Source: Ianthella basta (taxonomy: Eukaryota; Porifera; Demospongiae; Verongiida; Ianthellidae). Taken from it: a stretch of 64,000 nt of DNA. This document shows, in pieces, positions 13,201 to 28,200 of the stretch (its first letter is position 1; each line of letters starts with the position of its first letter). The translations under genes and the position numbers were made by a program. The notes below the pieces were generated by a model, which saw only the letters and a program-made list of their open reading frames with translations, made no database searches and was not told the origin of the DNA. The DNA lies in assembly GCA_964019415.1 (NCBI GenBank), contig OZ025882.1:4691427-4755426 (forward strand), given 5' to 3'.

Positions 13201-16200
13201 TCAATTCTTCTGTATACACATTTTACCAGTCTGTACTTGTTTTTTTCACTCCTTTTTATATACCTTTTAGTGAATCAGGGTGATTGCCAGCACTACTAAT
13301 AACTGAACTTCTCCCCACATCAGTGTATCTGTTGCTGTCAGTCTAGTCTAACAGTATTTTCCTCACACAACTCAGATTAGGAATTGGATAACTTGCCTTA
13401 GGGCTATGCTTTTAACAGATACTCATTTTAGAAGTGCAACATTCAGTTCAGTTTAGTGGTTACTGTATTTGTTAATATATCATTAATTAAGCAACCTATA
13501 TACAGTATTAGTCTGCACCATATATAGCAATCTGCAGCACATGCTGAACATGCTAGCTTTTAATGGCCATGGTATGTAATACATAACTGCCACGTGGTAT
13601 AAAGAGCTGGTTGGGTGGAGGAAAGAAGACACACCACTTGTGGAAGTGATTCTCGAGTTTGACACTCTTTGTTCTGAAGTTGATATGAATTGAATTCTAA
13701 GAGTAAGAATTGCAATTACAGTAAGCCAAGAAGCAATGCAAGCTAATGCAGGAGTTTTATGTATGGAACCAGGCTCAAGGTTCAGTACAAAACCATACAG
13801 TGTATACCATACAGTGGAGGACAATGGCCTAGGCATAGAAGACACATTTATAGTTCAGATGAGAGAGAAGCTAGTCTAGCTTGGGTGCATGAGGAAGTAT
13901 TGGGGACAGACATTTTAGCAGTTGACAAAATGTTGACCTGACTCATTGTTCAGTGATTCATTATTGCATGAAGTTTCCAGCATTCAATAGACTGAAAAGT
14001 GTTCATTTTTATAGATTCTACCACAGCAAGAACGAGTTGCATTCATTGGCATCTCAAATTGGGCACTTGACCCTGCCAAAATGAACAGAGGCATCATGGT
14101 GATGAGAGGGGACCCAAGCATTAAGGAGCTAGTCTACAGTGCTAGGTAAATATACGCACATTTTGAACATGCAGTACAATTTTAATGCGGTTATAAGTTT
14201 TTATGCTATTGGTGCCTGTCTGCAGAGGAATTTGCTCTACTGGGATGAATGACCCAGTCCAAAAGGTTTTGGAACCCCTGCTAACAAAGTTAGCTGAAGG
14301 CTACTTAAATATTGTTTCAGAGCGGGAAGACTGTAGGAAGGAATTCTTTGGCCTTAGAGACTTCTACAGGTTAGATACATGCATTCCTTACTCTGATAGA
14401 CATTCAAGCACACACATTAATAATATTGTGCTATTATATTCTGTATGCATTTTAAAGTCTTATCAAGATGCTCTATTGGTTGATCGAGACAACTGGGGAG
14501 CCCTATCGGCTATCTGAGGAACAACTGCAACATGCAATATTGAGGAACTTTGGAGGATCTAGGCAAATTGAGCCTCTTCAGATGTTTGATGCTTGCTTCA
14601 AAGGAGATCTGGTACTGTCTAATTCAGAACTGTAAACTTTGCCATGAACCCATGATCATGCACACTGTCAAAGGATTCATATTAATTTAGTGTAACATAA
14701 TATTCTGTAGGGGAATGAATTACTACTAAGTCTTCCCAATTTGTATGCAATCTTTAAACTCTGGTATTCATGATTATTATTTACTCTTTTCTGTTCCATG
14801 CAGGTACAGCCTGGCCAGAAGATGGATTGCAGCTCATTAGGACTTATTCAAGCTAGTCTCTGCAGCAAGGATATTTCTTGGCATGGGTTTGTGCCTATTT
14901 TCAGTGTGTAGTTGCTGATCTCGAGCATGTGAAATGTGTTAGTGTATTGTCCTTCTCGCTGTAGAGAGAACCGCTATCTCCTGTTCTTAACTGAGAATGA
15001 TGCTGCACTGGAGATAATGCAGAATTATCTATTTCAAAGTAAAGTGAAACCATTTGTCTTGTTTGGTAGCAGCTTTCCAAGAGACAAGGATTACACTCAA
15101 GTATGCTCAATGAATGATTATGTCTGACTATGATGATGAAACTCATGCCAGAATGTATCATTGCAGCTTTAGTTCATGCTTTGATTCAGGAAGAGGGCCA
15201 AGCATCTGTAACATGCCTCTTTGTTATTTGGTACCCTTATCATTATTAATTTTTATGTCACATATGGTATGCATGTCATGAAGGTTTGCCGCAACATCAA
15301 CCAAATCAAAATCTGCATGGAGACAGGGCGCACAGTGGTTTTGCTCAACCTTGAGAACTTGTATGAAAGCTTGTATGACTTGCTCAATCAAGTAGGTTTC
15401 AGTAATACACAGATAACAAGTGCATGCATAATTGTATACTGTGCTCCAGCAATCAGTGTATGTAATTTGTTTGGCTTGGTTTATCATCATAGTACTATAC
15501 CAAGATTCTTCGTAATCGCTATGTTGACCTGGGACTTCAGTCACACAGAATCATATGCAGAGTTGATGAGAGATTCAAGTGAGTTCCTATAATAGTTTGT
15601 TTACTCACCATAGGGCAGGGAAGATTGTCTTATAATTCAATAGAATTACTGAAAGATTATATGGGAACAGTTTGCAAAGATAACAATGTTGGTGAACTGT
15701 GTCCCTCTTAACTCAGCCTTTGATTGGTACCCTTTCTTATTTCATGCTATTCTATTTCACACACTTGAAGACAGGATTAAAAGCTAATTTTAAGGCAAAG
15801 AACTAATGGACTAATTTTAAGGCAAAACTATTCCATATTACCATACATTATTACCAAATCTCATATAAACCAAGAGCTCAGAGCTGTAGGTTGCTATCAA
15901 CTTAGATCTGTATTGCACAAGGTCAAATTGTTATACATTATGCAGGTCAAAAGCTGCAGCTGTCAATGAAAGACAGCATGTCAGCAACAAAGGATGCGCA
16001 CACACATGTCATAAGCTAGTAGAGAAAGAATTACATTTAACAGCCACAGGAAGGGAGCATACAGACAAAGGGGGTTGTATGTTGTATGAATGAAAGTTCA
16101 TCCAGTTCTCCGACAACTGTAAGCCCTGGTATGGATAGGTGGTGGTGGAAGAGGACTGAAACTATGTTTGCTATATATGTATCCATGCATATTTTAGAAT

Positions 16201-19200
16201 TGGAACCGAACTACAGCTATCTCCTGCTGCTGATCAGACATTACACATATTTAATGACATGTACTTGTTTAGAAATGTGCCTGATCAAAATGGCTGCTCC
16301 TATCTTATTGTATTAGCATGCTTTGGTTAAACTAGCCGAATCATTACAGATGTGATGTGTGAGGGTCTGCGCTCAGCGTGGCAATCCAATTTCCACAGCG
16401 TTGTAGCAAGTTTGAAGGTTGCATTCCTGAGTATTAACATACCCCAATGCTGCCATATATTGTGTTCACATGCATGCAGCTACAGTAGGGTATAGGTTTT
16501 TGTTTTTTCATCAGGATATGCTGACTGATGATATATATAGAAGCATAGAGGTGCGTATCTATGACAGAAAATAGTCTCCTATACCCTTCTGGGAGAAAAA
16601 ATGCAATTATTCAATATACATGGGAAAACTTTAGGCACACATGCGCACTGCCTCTGTCATAAGATAAAAATAAGAAAAGAGTCATTGTATTCTGCACCAT
16701 CTTTTTGAAGGGGCTAAGGAATGGGCCTTAGCTAGCTCAAGAATTGATTTAATGCAGAAGTATGTAGAGTAGTGAAATATAAAATTTCCTTTCAATTAAA
16801 AGGGATTTGGGAATGGCCAGCTGAAAAGTCATAGCAACGAGTAGCATTAACACAACACTATGGCAACTTCATCTCTATATGGAGTTCACTCAGCATTTCT
16901 TACTTTCTAGTGTGTGGAACCAGCTAGTTAATCATGATACTGTAGAGGTTCAGTTAGTAGTTAATCATGCATATTTGTGTCCATGTACATGGAAATAAGG
17001 AATGTTGTGAGCTACGGTTGCCTAAATTACCAATTTTTAGGGGCTGCTGCAGGCAGCCCTTATATTGTGTTCGTTTTGACAATTTGTTGTATGGCTTCGT
17101 GTTACGCTTCCAGTGATATATTCCGTATGTATGTATGTATGTATGTATGTATGTATGTATGTATGTTTATATAATACGTAAACTGCTGTAGTATAACTGT
17201 ACTAGCATTTATATAATATTGTTGCATGATGAAGCCATACATCAAAGATGAAAACTGTGGTACATATTGTATAACCACTAGTTTGCTATACTTTAACTTC
17301 CCCAGGAGCACTGGGCTCTTATTGTTAGCCAATCAGCTTCATGTGGAATGTTTATTTTGTTCTTAAGTTGTTGCTCATTTTTCACACATTTCTTGCCATG
17401 CAGCTGCTGTTCACATAGCCTGTGACTCTTTCTCGCAGCACGTTCATGTGTCACCTTGTGGATGTACAATGTCATGGCAGCGTATGCTCATGACATCCCA
17501 TGATTACACATGACTTGCTTGTGCATGCTAGCTAGCTAGATGCATCAAGCAATGAATGGGATAAAATTGGTTGATGTGAATGTATCTAGCATGAAATGCT
17601 TTTCGCACTAATGTAAGTGTCTAACTCTTTTCTTGATACAATGAGCTTCGACCGCTGCACAACACTGCTAGTGCTTCCAAGTAGCTAAGCAGGGCCTTCT
17701 CTGCACACTTACAGTGGCTGCCTCGTCTCCATGTATTACAGCGAATTCAGGTAACCTGGTAAGGCATGGCATGCGTAACTGCCTTGAAATTAATGGCTGT
17801 GTTGCTATACTGAAACACCCTTCGCGGAGCCTCGTTTCCAGCGAAAGTACGTAGCTAGCTACTAAGTTCCTCTGGTCGCAGTGAAAACAAGAACAGCACT
17901 TCTTCTACAGAAGACTCCTTCTGAGCTCTTGCGCATTCCTTCTTATCTGATCCACTACGCACTTGGCAACGAAACATTCAATGTTCAACAAAGAAGCAGG
18001 CTTCTTGGAGTTACTCAGTTCCATCACTGTCACTAATCACTTCCTTTTTGCCATGTCTTCCTGAGTCCATAAGCGCCTGCCACTGGTACCTAGGAAACGA
18101 CATTGTAGCTTGATTTGTTCGACAATTCAAACCATTCTCATTCAAAAACAACAAGCCAGTTATATTATGGCATGCTTGGGCGTTAATCTAATTTAACGAA
18201 CTCGGGCGCTTTGCGCCTTCATGGTTAAATTAGATAATGCCCTCGCAGCCATAATATAACTATAACATATATCGACAGAAGTATTGAAGATAGGGAATTT
18301 GTCGGCCATTTTATTTGCCTTTCTCATGCCAGAAAGACCAAGGGAAGGACTGTAAAACCGGCTTCCAAACGTTGCTCTGTGAGGAGCATAGGTGTCTTCT
18401 GCCTTTGAAAGTTGTAGAACAGGCAACCACATCATCTCTGGTCTGAAGACATATAGAAAGCAGAGGTATAGCACGCAGCAGTTCAGTGACTTGATATCAC
18501 ATGATGCTTTCAATCAAGGCTGCCTCATTGAGGGGTTTCAGTTCCCTGTGTCAGAGAAGTGACGGGAGTGACGTAGAACTTGGTGAGCCCCACAAATTCA
18601 GCATGCAAACTTTTGCTGGCGGTCTACAACGTTTAAAGCTTAATCGCACCCAGTTACCCTTCGAATTTTCTCCAGATGGTGCGCACAGTGTGGTTGAGTG
18701 AACTATCTTCTGCCACAAGAGAACCCTAGCCACTGCTAGTCTCACGTAGCCAGACCACTTCCTCCCCTCCGTTTTTACATACTGACGTCATCAGTCTGGG
18801 AGGAAGTGTGGGTGTGCTGTAAAGCACTTGCAGTTATCTGTGTGCCCTCCATCCATGTCCCTCTCCTTTCATCCATGTTTTTAGAGAGCATGTACGTATG
18901 TTTGCATGTGTATGTTTAGCTACATGCATGTTTCTGTGTGTGTGTGCGTGTGTGTGTGTGTGTACATGTTTACGTGCGTGTACTTGATTGTGTTTTTGGC
19001 AACTCTGAGAGCGTGCAAATTGTGTATTAGGTACGCAAGTTAATGTACTGTGCCATTGTGCGCATGTGTGTCAAAATATATTTGACTCTATTCATGTCTG
19101 CTTCAATAAATTGTGTTCATTCTTGCCTATGAAGTGTGTTCGCAATTGTGCTGATGAATTACACAGAACAAGTAGCTATTTCGAGTTAAAAAACTCGTGG

Positions 19201-22200
19201 GCAGCTGGGGCGCCCCTGAACCTGAAATACTTGCTAGCAACCTCCCAGTGTATGTTCAATAGTTCAAATAGTTGGGGATGCAGCATTGCTGATGACCTGA
19301 AAGATACATCACGGTGCCACAGACTGTTGAGTTTGCAAGAATTTCAAGTCCCCAGACCAGCAAGTCATCCAGTGAAAGCACCCCTATTGAACTGTCAAAC
19401 TGCTTTGCTGATGCTTTTTGATCTACACAACACTCTGAATGAGGATGTAGATGTTACTTTGTGACTGGAGGAGGAGTGTACTGGCTAAAAAGCTACTCTA
19501 AGTGGTAATGCCATGATTCAATTGTCTCTCATAGGCCAACAGGTCGTTTGACCACCGTTGTATTTGGGGCTGTACCTCGCAGGAGAATAGTTAGATAAGC
19601 TTTTACTACAATACTATTACTTAAACATGTTCTAGAAATACCCTTCGTTGTTTGGATACACGGTGAAATATATGAAGAAAGATGATTTTGAGCATAGCAA
19701 ACAGAGAGCATCAAGCGCGGCCATTTTACATTGTCCGTCTGTGATAATTGGAGCTGAGTCCTTCGTTAAACATTTTGCGAGTATCACTCTATCAACACAT
19801 GTTCATGAACACATTTCGTTCGATTGATAGACGGCGAAGGGCCATTAGAGATGATTTTAAGCTTTGTAATAAAGAATGTGAGGGCTGCCATTTGCAATGA
19901 CAGAAACATACATAAGTATACACATGAAGCCATACGAATACCTAAATCTGAAAACCTTGGAAATAACGATATTAATGCGAAAGTGACCTTGTAAACGGAA
20001 AGGTTAGGTTAGGTTAGGATATTTATTTGTAACAGGATGGTCCCAATCGGCTCATACGACTGGTCTTCCTGGGAGTCCTGAATCACAAGTACAATTCATA
20101 TAAGTGAATAAACAATGTGTAGTCTAGCAAGTAATCATGATGATAAAAATTGAATGCACTTATGATTGTCAATAGAAAGTCTATGAAAAAAGCTAGTTCA
20201 TGAGATAGGATTTTAAATAGTGCAGCAGATCTCCATTGGAAGACCAGACCAATCCACTGATACTCTATAGATAAAGATATCCTTCCGCAATCAGATCTAA
20301 CGGGGAAGAGGTGGGGTTGTTGGAGCCCATTGTCCTAGCATAACCTAGGGAGCAATTTGTAGCTGTACAGATTGGGTGAGGTAAGCTGGAGGCAGTTGGT
20401 ACATACAGTGGAATCTCTGAATAAAGGACAGCTTGGGACCCAGCATTTTGTCCTTTGTAGGGATGTTGTCCTATATCAGAGATGGAAAATACACAGGCAT
20501 AGTAGGTTGGGACAGTAAACTTTGTCCTTTATAGGGAGATAATATGTATTATGTCCTTTATAGGAAGCGTCCTTTAATAGAGATTCCTAAGTACATCTGT
20601 GTATAAGGATTAGACAGAACCTGACTCTCTGCCTTTGAGGGGCATCCAATGTAGAGTATTTCATCTCTCTACCAGGTGTCCTGGGTAACCGTTATAGGAT
20701 CAATCTCATACCATAGTTTAGGATCCTCTCCACCTTTGTCTGTAGCTCCTTAACACATTCTTGCTGAACAACTGCACAGTAGTCTGCATCAAGCAGAACA
20801 AAAGCCTGGAAAAGCTTCTCTCAAAGGCAGTGGGCTTAGTGAGGACCCCAAAGCATTTCTGCTGCACCCTGGAAATGTGCTCCCTCAAGAAAAGTTTGTC
20901 ATCAATCCATACCCCCATGCATCTCACACTACTACTTCTAGGCAGCACCGGATCCTCCAATTGTATCTCCACCTGGTTCAATTCATCTTCTCTCCATTTT
21001 CTTCCTAGTAACAGCAGCTGAGTCGACATTCACATTTAGAGTCAGTTTGTTCCTTATCACCCATTCAGCTACTTTTTCAGCACCTCATTTGGTCCATGTT
21101 CAGATCCTTTACATTCTCACTTACGAGAGAGAGTGTAGTTTCATTGTCATGCTGCAATGGCTTACACACACCAACTGCCACCGGTAGGTCATTAGTGTAC
21201 AAGGTGAACAGAGGGCCCAGGATCGATCCTGTGGAACAGTGTGAAGGGATACTGGCTACACAACCTCGTCAGAAATCTCTAGCCCAACGGTAACCACAAG
21301 GTCCTCACATACAAGGTGATGTCTTAATCTTGCTCTGCCCCCTGAACTGCTTGCAAATCATAGGTAAAACAAAGCTAATCATAACTACAACAGAAACCAT
21401 AGAAAAGCCTTGGATCTATCAAACATGACTAAATAAGGTATATAGCGCTTTACAGCAAGACAAAAGCTGAAAAACCTGACTTTCTAGCTACGAAGATATA
21501 CAAGAGAGGATCAAGCTAACAACACACAAGCACATTCACGGTTAATATGAACACACATTACAGAGTCACTGCTCTGAAGCACAACTGCTTCACAGTGTTT
21601 TACCGTGTGTTGAAAGTGTCCATTCCTCACAGCCTTCTGCACAACTGCTATGAGACTTCACAATTTGTTCACACAGCTGCTCACACCTGCTTTGCACTTT
21701 GATTTGCATACACGTCAAAATTACAGTTACCCTTCTTCCAGACCAATGACGTCAAAATAAAAAAAGGGGGGAGAAGCGCTCTGGGCTACGTGTGACTAGG
21801 GTTTAGTGCCAGTGTGCTTTCCTGTAGTGTGATTCCTGATAAATGAAACAAATGCAATACCACTAAATGTACTTCAAATTTCACGAATATTTCCACTTTG
21901 TAGTATCCCTTCCAATTGTCTGTGGTTGTTTTGCCCATCTTGCTTTTGTATTTTTTTATAATTGGTGTTTCAAACCTTTTGCTAAATTCTAGTATATTTG
22001 TATGGTTCTTTGCTAGGTTGGTTTTGATAGCAGACATGGACAAAGTGTATGAAAAGTTCCCTATTCCCTTGATCAATCGACTGGAGAAACACATAGTGAC
22101 GACATCCATCATTTTGCAGCAAGATCAAAGAAAACTACTTGAGGAACTTCTCAGCTGGATTTCTCAATTTTCTACTGTAACAAGTCGGTAAGTATACTTA

Positions 22201-25200
22201 GTATGGTAGTATACACTGAGCTGCCCAAGTAGGTACATACTATGTGTAACTATATACCTTCATAGCTCTTTCAAAGACAGGGATGCGTTTATTGGTTATC
22301 AGTCTGAGACAGCTGCAGCAGTGGTTCTTCATGCATCACAAGATGTATCCAAAAGGCACAATGATGTGAGTAGAAACTTAACTCAGATAATTTACTGTTA
22401 ATTCATTGAGTGGCTGTGAGGTTCAGTTATGCCACATGTGCTTCATTCCCTAGTTGCTGAACACCTGTAAAGAGCTACTGATTCAGATGGCTTGTCCAGA
22501 TGCATTAGCACGCCTCAAAGACACTACTCTTCACAGTGAGGCTGAGGAAATATGGGACCTTTACTTCACAGAGCAGGCACATCTCTGCCTATCTCAGCTA
22601 CTTCATCAACAGTTGCAAGCACCTCCAGTGAAGGATGCCATGGGATTGCTCATCCAAGTGACCACACACAGCCTACCACTTTCCCCAACGCATGTAAAAT
22701 GGCTCTGCTTAGAGCTGAAAATAGATAGACAGAGCCTCTTGCACTTGTACATTGAAGAAATGGACACAGAAGCAGATTTCACAGACAGAATAAGGTAACT
22801 GTGCACATGTGGGACATGTCCACTGCTAGCTCAGTTTGTTTATCTTAGCGTGAACCATGCGGTTTATCACATTCTTTGACGTTACCGTGGTTACACACGT
22901 GATGGCGCGTGACGTGCGTGTGGTTTGCAAGACAAATTGTACAATAATGCGGGACTCGTTGCACAAATCTGCTTCAATTGCAAAGCCAATCATTCCTGTC
23001 GGCAGCTAGACACTGGCACGCGGCTTTAAGACGGTTACGCAGTCAATTCCCGAAGCTCCACTCCAAGTGTTACGACATTTTTGTGTCTCGGGAAAGTCAT
23101 GTGATAATGGCAGCCAATGAAGCTGATGAGTCTTCTTAGCAAATCTTCGGGTGGCAAGTGAGCTTGTGGCACTGACGTCAACGCACAGTGAAGATCGTTT
23201 TTAAAAAGGCAAGAAAAAGATCTAACTTTTCTATGGAGCGCTTACGATCAGATGCTTCTGTGAATAGTTAAAAGGTGCGCAACATTTTGGGGGTGGGAGA
23301 GAAGTTACATTTATTGATGTAACTTTGCAGTGGATTTAGTTAGGAAAAGCGCTCACATAGAGAAGTTAGAGTGATTGATTGGGTGTTGGCCCATATCCTC
23401 CGCTTCTAATTCAGCCTCTTTCTAACTTGCCACAACGACGATTTGTGCTATTTTACCATAGTCACTAAAGGCGCCATATCTTGGAAGAGAGAATGATTAT
23501 TCACTATTTGTAAGCACACGTTTATAGCACAAGGATAGGGGTTCAGATTGATGCCAGGTTTGCACAATTTAGGTCCAATCAGGCAAAGAAATGGATGGCA
23601 TGGGAGTACGGAAGGTCAAAATTGGCCACACGGAAGCCATATTGTTTACATATGGACATGTCCCACATGCATGGGGTCAACATGTATCTGAGATTGTTCT
23701 AGTTCCATACTTTGGTAACAATCAGCTTGCGCCTTGAACAATGGAGAACTACATTTGTCTTACATTGAGTAATTCAAATTGATTCACAATCATTTTTCAG
23801 TTTCCAGCTTCTTGACTGAAGCGAAATAGTGGAGAATTGATTAATACAGACTAAGGGCTGTTATTGCTAATACCGTGGCCAATTGGAAGATAAACAAAGA
23901 TTATTCTGTTGCTCAGTACTTCCTTTAATTTGTGTTGCAGAAACTTCTTCACATGTCCTTAAATGAGAATCTCACAGTGACCTAAAAATAATTGATGTCC
24001 TTGGTTCAATCTATCCTTGCACAAATATATGTTGGGATCTGATGACTACTACATTAGCAGGAATTCATGCCAAATGGATCTGCCACTAGACTGTCCCTTC
24101 ACTTCCTAAATGCCCAAGGTGCAGCCTAGCTAGTATGGCACATGCATTACACTATTGTGGGTTTCTAAGTGCATCTCTGTCTCATCATGTGTTCATTATT
24201 TTGCTTGCATTATTGTGGCCTAGCAAGGTACATACGTTGGCCAAAGTAACCAAGGGTTTGTGTTTCTATGCTCAGAGTAGATAAGGTCTGCCATTCGTGA
24301 TTCAAATTGCACTGAACACTTGCACTTTATTGTAATACAGGAAGCATATGTCCATGGTAAAGGAAGGAGATACCTACATCTTGGTGCAGTGCTCCTCAGG
24401 TCACCTGAACAAGGACCTTATCTCCTGTGCCCGTCACAAGGCAATTGATGAACTGGAGAATTTCAGAGGGAGGCAGGAATGGAAAGAAGACTACATTGCA
24501 AAAAAAAGAAAGGTTCATGTCATCTTCATTGTGAGCCTTCCCAAGACACCAGGTGGATCCACTTTTGCTGCATTCCAGGGAGGGAGGTGGTTGTGTGTTC
24601 ACTTGGATGACCTCAGATCTCCTGAAGCCACTGCTTTGACCTTCATGGCAGCTGTTAAGTTCCCATTTAGCAAGTTGTTCACTGGTCTCGGTGCCATAGC
24701 ACTACACAGGAGATTGCAAGGCTGTTTGCAGGCTGCAATAGCTCGGATTCCTGAGGTGGAGACACAGCACAGAGGTCATAAGACTGATGTTCTGAAGACC
24801 ATGCTCAAACTTGTAGAAGATGGAAAAGATGCACCAGATTGTAAATTTAATGACTAGTGATATTTATTTATTTCTTCTACATTATACAATGCATTTTATC
24901 TCTTCGTCCTACACCCCACAGATGCAAACACCTTTTACTCTATCTTGGTGCAAAAGATTACACCACTAATTGAGGAACTAGAGCAATCACAGACAGAAGT
25001 CCTTGAGAAGGGTTGGGCAATCACAGAGGCTCTGGATCTGCACAAACTCCAAGAAGGAGGCACCTTCTTGATTACCCTGTTGCGTCGGATTGATGGGATT
25101 CTTACCAATATTCTTGCTTTCATTATTGAGTTCATAGATCAGCACAATAACTTGGCTTTAATCAATGATGACAGACTGCATGGTCTATGGCTATCCATGT

Positions 25201-28200
25201 TTCGAGATGAAGGCATCTGTGCATTCAGCTATAAGAGCATATGCCACAATGCAGAAGAATCAAAGATGACATCTTTAGTTCCCAAGCTTGGCAGTGTTAG
25301 TGTTGGTGGCTATAATTGCAAAGTGCCATTCTCCTGGATTATTCTGCAGGCAGTGGAGGCCCAATGGAACCACACTAACTTAAAGACTGGGCGTAAGTGA
25401 ATGAGCTTGATCTTTGTATTACAGTGACTAACTAAATAGGTATACATATTTATTCCTTTGATGCATGCGCAGAGCATGAGTGTTTGATGTCACTGTGTGG
25501 AAAGATGGAAGTCCAGCGCATCGGTACTTTTTTACGGGACTACTCAATGGAGACAGCATCACATCTTGAACTTCAAACACTGTACTTGAAGGATTTTGTA
25601 GCCAGTGTCCTGCTATCACACAATGCAGAAGAAGCAATGGTACTGTATCCCACTGTAGCTGTTTGATAATTTTTTATTCTGACTCCTTATTTGTGTACAG
25701 GTTTTGGAGACAACGTTGATGCACCTTTCAGAACATGTGGTTCAGTCCATTGAAGAAGTTACACTGCTTCACCAACTTGTCTCCTACCATGTGGCTTACC
25801 ATCTGAATGAAGTGCACTTTGTTCAATACAGAGCACTGGGTGTCATCTTCCCAGATTTGCATTGCCTTGTACAAGACCAACTTTCACATCGATTTCAAAG
25901 ATCAGCACCAGCACAACCTTCAACTTTCAATACTGAGGTAATTTGCCACAGATCACAACCAGCTCCCATTATGCATTATGAAATTGCTGCTGATAAATTA
26001 TTAGTGCTATGCATGGTCTACCACTCTGCAGCCTCTAGACTTAATTGCTGTGCAACTGCTGTTAGAACGAATTGCTCCAAAGCCTCTAAGTAAGCAGGAC
26101 AAGATTGACTTTTGGAACATTAAACATCTCAGGCATACCTACATTAAGAATCTCAGGGAGTGCCAGACTACTGTGGACGGTATCCTGAAGAATAGTCCAA
26201 GATGTAGTATTCAGACCAGCCTGAGGTGGGTGCTCAACTTTGGGTGGGTGTCATTTGTATTTGATTTTGCATTAATTGGAATTGTCAATGTCAGTAATGT
26301 ATAGACCAATTCCCATTATTGTGGTTGTCTCGGTTACACGCCATCTTGTTTCGCCGGCAAGCACGCTGGTAGGCAAAAACGTCGTACTAGCTACTGCAAC
26401 CAATGGAGGATTTGGCTTATAACAGCAACGAAGACAATGACGGAATCACTTGAGAGTGACAGTCACGCAACGTCGAGCTTGTGCGAGTCGATTTCCAGAC
26501 CATGCGACGTGTCTGCCGACAGTAAATACTATTCACATGCAGCGCGAACTCTTGTTTTGTAGTAAGCTCACCATCTTCCCTACCCGCAAACTTCGCAGCG
26601 TAGCCAACCTTTCCCTGAGGGAAGGTTGGCTATGCTTGACTACTTGATTTGACTGCCGACGGTGGGCAACTGTCTCATTTCTCAACTTTTAGGGTCCCGC
26701 GGACGCAATTCACCACTGGAAGTTCAATAGGCAGCATCAATTCGTGGCTCGCCTGAAGAGTTGGTGGACCTTAGGAGAAGGCTAGAGACATCCTTGGTTT
26801 CTGAGCTCAAAGAAATTGCTTGACAATTTAAGCTCCCCAGTTCTGTGGGGAAAAGGGTGAACTGATAGAGCACTTGCTCAAGCTTGGGCAGGATGGTGCA
26901 CTAGATCCTAGTCTCCTTGCAGAGCAGGCTGTGTTGGTCAAGCTGGATGACCAAGTACCAGAACTGGCCTTGACAGTGGAGGAATGGCTTACATGGGGCA
27001 AGAACAACAATAGTTCTGTTTGGCCACAGTTGCGGAGTGCTCTGGGTAGGATGACGGTGCAGAGACTGTGTGTGGTGGCAAAGAATGTGAAGGCCAGGCT
27101 GACGAATGCCATCGGGAAAGGAGATATTGTTGAAAGACTCCTCACCTTCAGCCGTGTTGGCTCTCTGACTGTCCACGAGGAGGATGAATGGAGTGGGTTG
27201 TCATACATTACTGACTCGATCAAAATGCAGCTAGCTAGCTTGCCTCCTTATGCCAGCATACGATCCTGGTCAAAGTCTCTGGATTGCCTCAAACAGTTCC
27301 ACTTTGGGAACATGTTTGTTTATCTGATTGAGTGCTGAGACAAGACGTTTGACCAGGAATCAATGAGAGCATTTAGGTCACTGAAGGTTTAAAATTTTTT
27401 GCCGATGGGTTTGTTAAGAACATGTAGCTCTACCAGCCCCCTGAGAGCAGTTTGGTTGTCATTCGGGCATATTGTCACCACTCTCTCACCATTGACAGTG
27501 CCTTGCAGGTGTTTGTATGCTTAAGCTGTATGACTGGTGATGTGTACACAGCCCAGTGCAATTGTGTGTCTTGCCTTGGAGAGGCATGCAGCCACATTGC
27601 TGCATCACTGTTGACATTGGAAGAAATTGTCTGTAAAGGGCTCAAGGAACTGCCAGTTGAGCTAATTAGCAAGACATCCAAGCCAATGGAGTGGAACAAA
27701 CCACCAAAAAAGCACATCACTCCTCTACCGGTCGAAGGTATTTCATTCACTAAACCTTCTTATGGAAAGGAGGATGCCACAGTCAAAAGTTGGATGCACC
27801 AAACACAACTTCGATCCATGTGCACCAGCTGATCGTACACTATCCCAACATGCATTGGTGCAGTTAAAGGAAGACCTGAAAGATGTCTTTCCAGAGAGTG
27901 GTTTGTTCCAGTATTGGGACTGTGGTTTGGGGCACCAGGGATCGGAGACATCATTAGCTGCGCATGCCCTACTCCTACCAACGCCAGAGAGTGAAGATGA
28001 AGATCTTGCAATTGAGGCACTCATTCTCTTCAATGAAAAGAAGGCAGTGCAGTTCAGTACAATGCCTGAGCATGTACCCTCGCCAACAGATCTTGTCTTT
28101 GATGAGCTCATGGCTGAGTTCAAGGTTTTTTCATCAGACACACATAGATGTGTGGAGGAGCGTACCTGAGGACAGGCCACAAACCAGCTGCGGTTCACTA

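Noticed and set aside
19066-19464. 132-codon open frame in intron 18
   Set aside because: No domain, no splice support, and surrounded by repeats; probably chance.
20001-20018. AGGTTAGGTTAGG tract as telomere-like repeat
   Set aside because: Only three units, at the 3' end of a LINE fragment; a LINE tail explains it.
27540-27615. Cys/His cluster CNCVSCLGEACSH as the missing RING finger of the RNF213-like gene
   Set aside because: Its spacing is that of a SWIM finger, it belongs to the YqaJ transposon protein, and it lies upstream of exons 27-29, not at the RING position.
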